Made by a program: the position numbers and the translations under genes. From positions 546,030 through 610,029 of the forward strand of contig NZ_LMKN01000009.1 in NCBI RefSeq assembly GCF_001421535.1: 64,000 nt of DNA, given 5' to 3'. This DNA is from Sphingomonas sp. Leaf20. GTDB lineage: Bacteria; Pseudomonadota; Alphaproteobacteria; Sphingomonadales; Sphingomonadaceae. A model generated the notes under the pieces. It made no database searches and was not told where the DNA came from. It saw only the letters and a program-made list of their open reading frames with translations. Position 1 is the first letter of the stretch. Each line of letters begins with the position of its first letter. Shown here piece after piece: positions 62,931 through 64,000 of this stretch.

Positions 62931-64000
62931 TGCCGGTCTCGGGCGACGGCAGACCTGATCCCGACGCCCTCCTGCGCGCCGCCGCGCAGGAGGGTCGCGG
63001 GCGTCTCAAGGTCTTCCTCGGCGCCGCGCCCGGAGTCGGCAAGACCTTCGAAATGCTGTCCGAGGGCGCGGCGCGCCGACGCGACGGGGCCGATGTCGTC
63101 GTCGGCGTCGTCGAAACGCACGGGCGCGCGGAGACCGAGGCGCTCACCCGCGGGCACGAGATCATGCCGCGCCGTCCGATCCCCTATGAAGGGCGGACAC
63201 TGTACGAGATGGATCTGGACGCGATCCTCGCGCGTGCGCCGGGCCTCGTCCTCGTCGACGAACTCGCGCACACCAATGCAGCGGGCAGCCGTCATCCCAA
63301 ACGCTATCAGGACGTCGAGGAACTGCTCGCCGCGGGGATCGACGTCTATTCGACCGTCAACATCCAGCACGTCGAGAGCCTCAACGACGTGGTCGCCAGC
63401 TTCACCCGAGTCCGTGTCCGCGAAACGGTGCCCGACAGCGTGCTGGAAATGGCCGAGATCGAGGTGGTCGACATCCCGCCCGACGAGCTGATCGATCGGC
63501 TGAAGGCGGGCAAGGTCTATCTGCCGCAGGAAGCGACGCGCGCGCTGTCGCATTTCTTCTCCAAATCCAACCTGTCGGCGTTGCGCGAACTCGCGCTGCG
63601 GCGCGCGGCACAGGCGGTCGACGCGCGGATGCTCGACGACGTGCGTGCGCTGGGCTTGGGCGGCACCTGGGCGGGCGGCGACCGGATCGTCGTCGCGATC
63701 AACGAACTGCCCGGTGCGGACACGCTGGTGCGCGCGGGCAAGCGCGTCGCGGACGGCTTGCGGGGCCCGTGGACCGCAGTGTTCATCGAAACCCCGCGCG
63801 CGGCCCATTTCACCGACGCGCAGCATCAGCGCGTCGCCGCCGCGATGACGCTGGCGACGCAGCTCGGCGCGGTGGTCGCCACTGTCCCGGCGACCGATGT
63901 CGTGGAGGGCCTGCAGAACTTCCTCGCCGACGCGCGCGCGACGCAGCTGGTGATGGGCAAGTCGCACCGGTCGCGCTGGTTCGAATGGCTCCACGGCTCG
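62930..64000 (+). CDS. kdpD: KdpD sensor histidine kinase, N-terminal part (cut by window edge)
   Basis: 357 residues are visible. The KdpD domain opens GRLKVFLGAAPGVGKTFEML (Walker A), with the Walker-B-like LVLVDELAHTN, then NIQHVESLNDVV and VYLPQEATRALSHFF. A universal-stress-like domain follows from about residue 250 (RIVVAINELPGADTLVRAGKRVAD...VMGKSHRSRWFEWLHGS). The membrane and kinase parts lie beyond the edge. It senses potassium limitation and activates kdp genes through KdpE. Translationally coupled to kdpC. Confidence 0.97.
   Translation, partial: MPVSGDGRPDPDALLRAAAQEGRGRLKVFLGAAPGVGKTFEMLSEGAARRRDGADVVVGVVETHGRAETEALTRGHEIMPRRPIPYEGRTLYEMDLDAILARAPGLVLVDELAHTNAAGSRHPKRYQDVEELLAAGIDVYSTVNIQHVESLNDVVASFTRVRVRETVPDSVLEMAEIEVVDIPPDELIDRLKAGKVYLPQEATRALSHFFSKSNLSALRELALRRAAQAVDARMLDDVRALGLGGTWAGGDRIVVAINELPGADTLVRAGKRVADGLRGPWTAVFIETPRAAHFTDAQHQRVAAAMTLATQLGAVVATVPATDVVEGLQNFLADARATQLVMGKSHRSRWFEWLHGS

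Noticed and set aside
62930..64000. KdpD as a truncated pseudogene
   Set aside because: The frame is open to the window edge and all visible motifs are intact; it is cut only by the boundary.

Overview
The window is high-GC DNA with the gene content of a sphingomonad (Alphaproteobacteria, most likely Sphingomonas). The clues are four large TonB-dependent receptors, a Xanthomonas-like sux sucrose locus, astaxanthin-type crtZ/crtW genes, a TorF-family porin in front of a kdp operon, and a glucose-fructose-oxidoreductase-like protein. Genes are tightly packed, often with 4-nt ATGA/GTGA overlaps. No insertion sequence, prophage or CRISPR array was seen. Both ends cut genes: a Tat-signal protein at the left edge and kdpD at the right edge.

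Region by region. 1-6.75 kb (minus): a glycan-use operon of TonB receptor, GH43, GH92 and a truncated Tat-exported protein, with a strong intrinsic terminator just behind the receptor. 7.1-14.8 kb (plus): a sucrose locus of LacI regulator, TonB receptor, amylosucrase/sucrose hydrolase, ROK fructokinase and sugar:cation symporter, with a double LacI-type operator before the receptor. 14.8-18.7 kb (minus): three-subunit molybdenum hydroxylase of the PaoABC type. 18.9-24.3 kb: small NTF2-like protein, GH84 N-acetylglucosaminidase and a divergent TonB receptor. 24.4-27.7 kb (minus): GAF-GGDEF-EAL protein, a non-coding stretch with a perfect 71-bp tandem duplication, and a Gfo/Idh/MocA oxidoreductase. 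27.9-31.5 kb (plus): nitroreductase, four-helix-bundle stress protein, crtZ-crtW, a small Cys-containing protein and a two-TM potassium channel.

31.5-35.7 kb (minus): a thiamine-salvage operon (TonB receptor, APH-fold kinase, PnuT-type permease) behind a clear TPP riboswitch. 35.8-40.2 kb (plus): a soluble chemoreceptor with four exactly periodic PAS repeats, overlapping a protein of three CheW domains. 40.2-42.6 kb (minus): hmgA and hppD for tyrosine catabolism. 42.7-47.4 kb: type-B carboxylesterase, TetR regulator and a Baeyer-Villiger-type monooxygenase fused to an alpha/beta hydrolase. 47.4-50.8 kb (minus): an unusual operon of desaturase, PhnD-like binding protein, serine acetyltransferase and gamma-glutamyl hydrolase. 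51-56 kb: tRNA-Gln and housekeeping genes (ilvE, marR-type regulator, proC, ybjN-like, ubiK, tspO, tlyA). 56.3-64 kb (plus): RBBP9-type hydrolase, small protein, TorF porin and kdpF-A-B-C-D with an additional 27-residue membrane peptide.

The best candidates for something new are the monooxygenase-hydrolase fusion, the four-gene desaturase/SBP/acetyltransferase/GATase operon, and the PAS-array receptor with its triple-CheW partner. The thiamine operon and the sux operator arrangement are the clearest regulatory stories.
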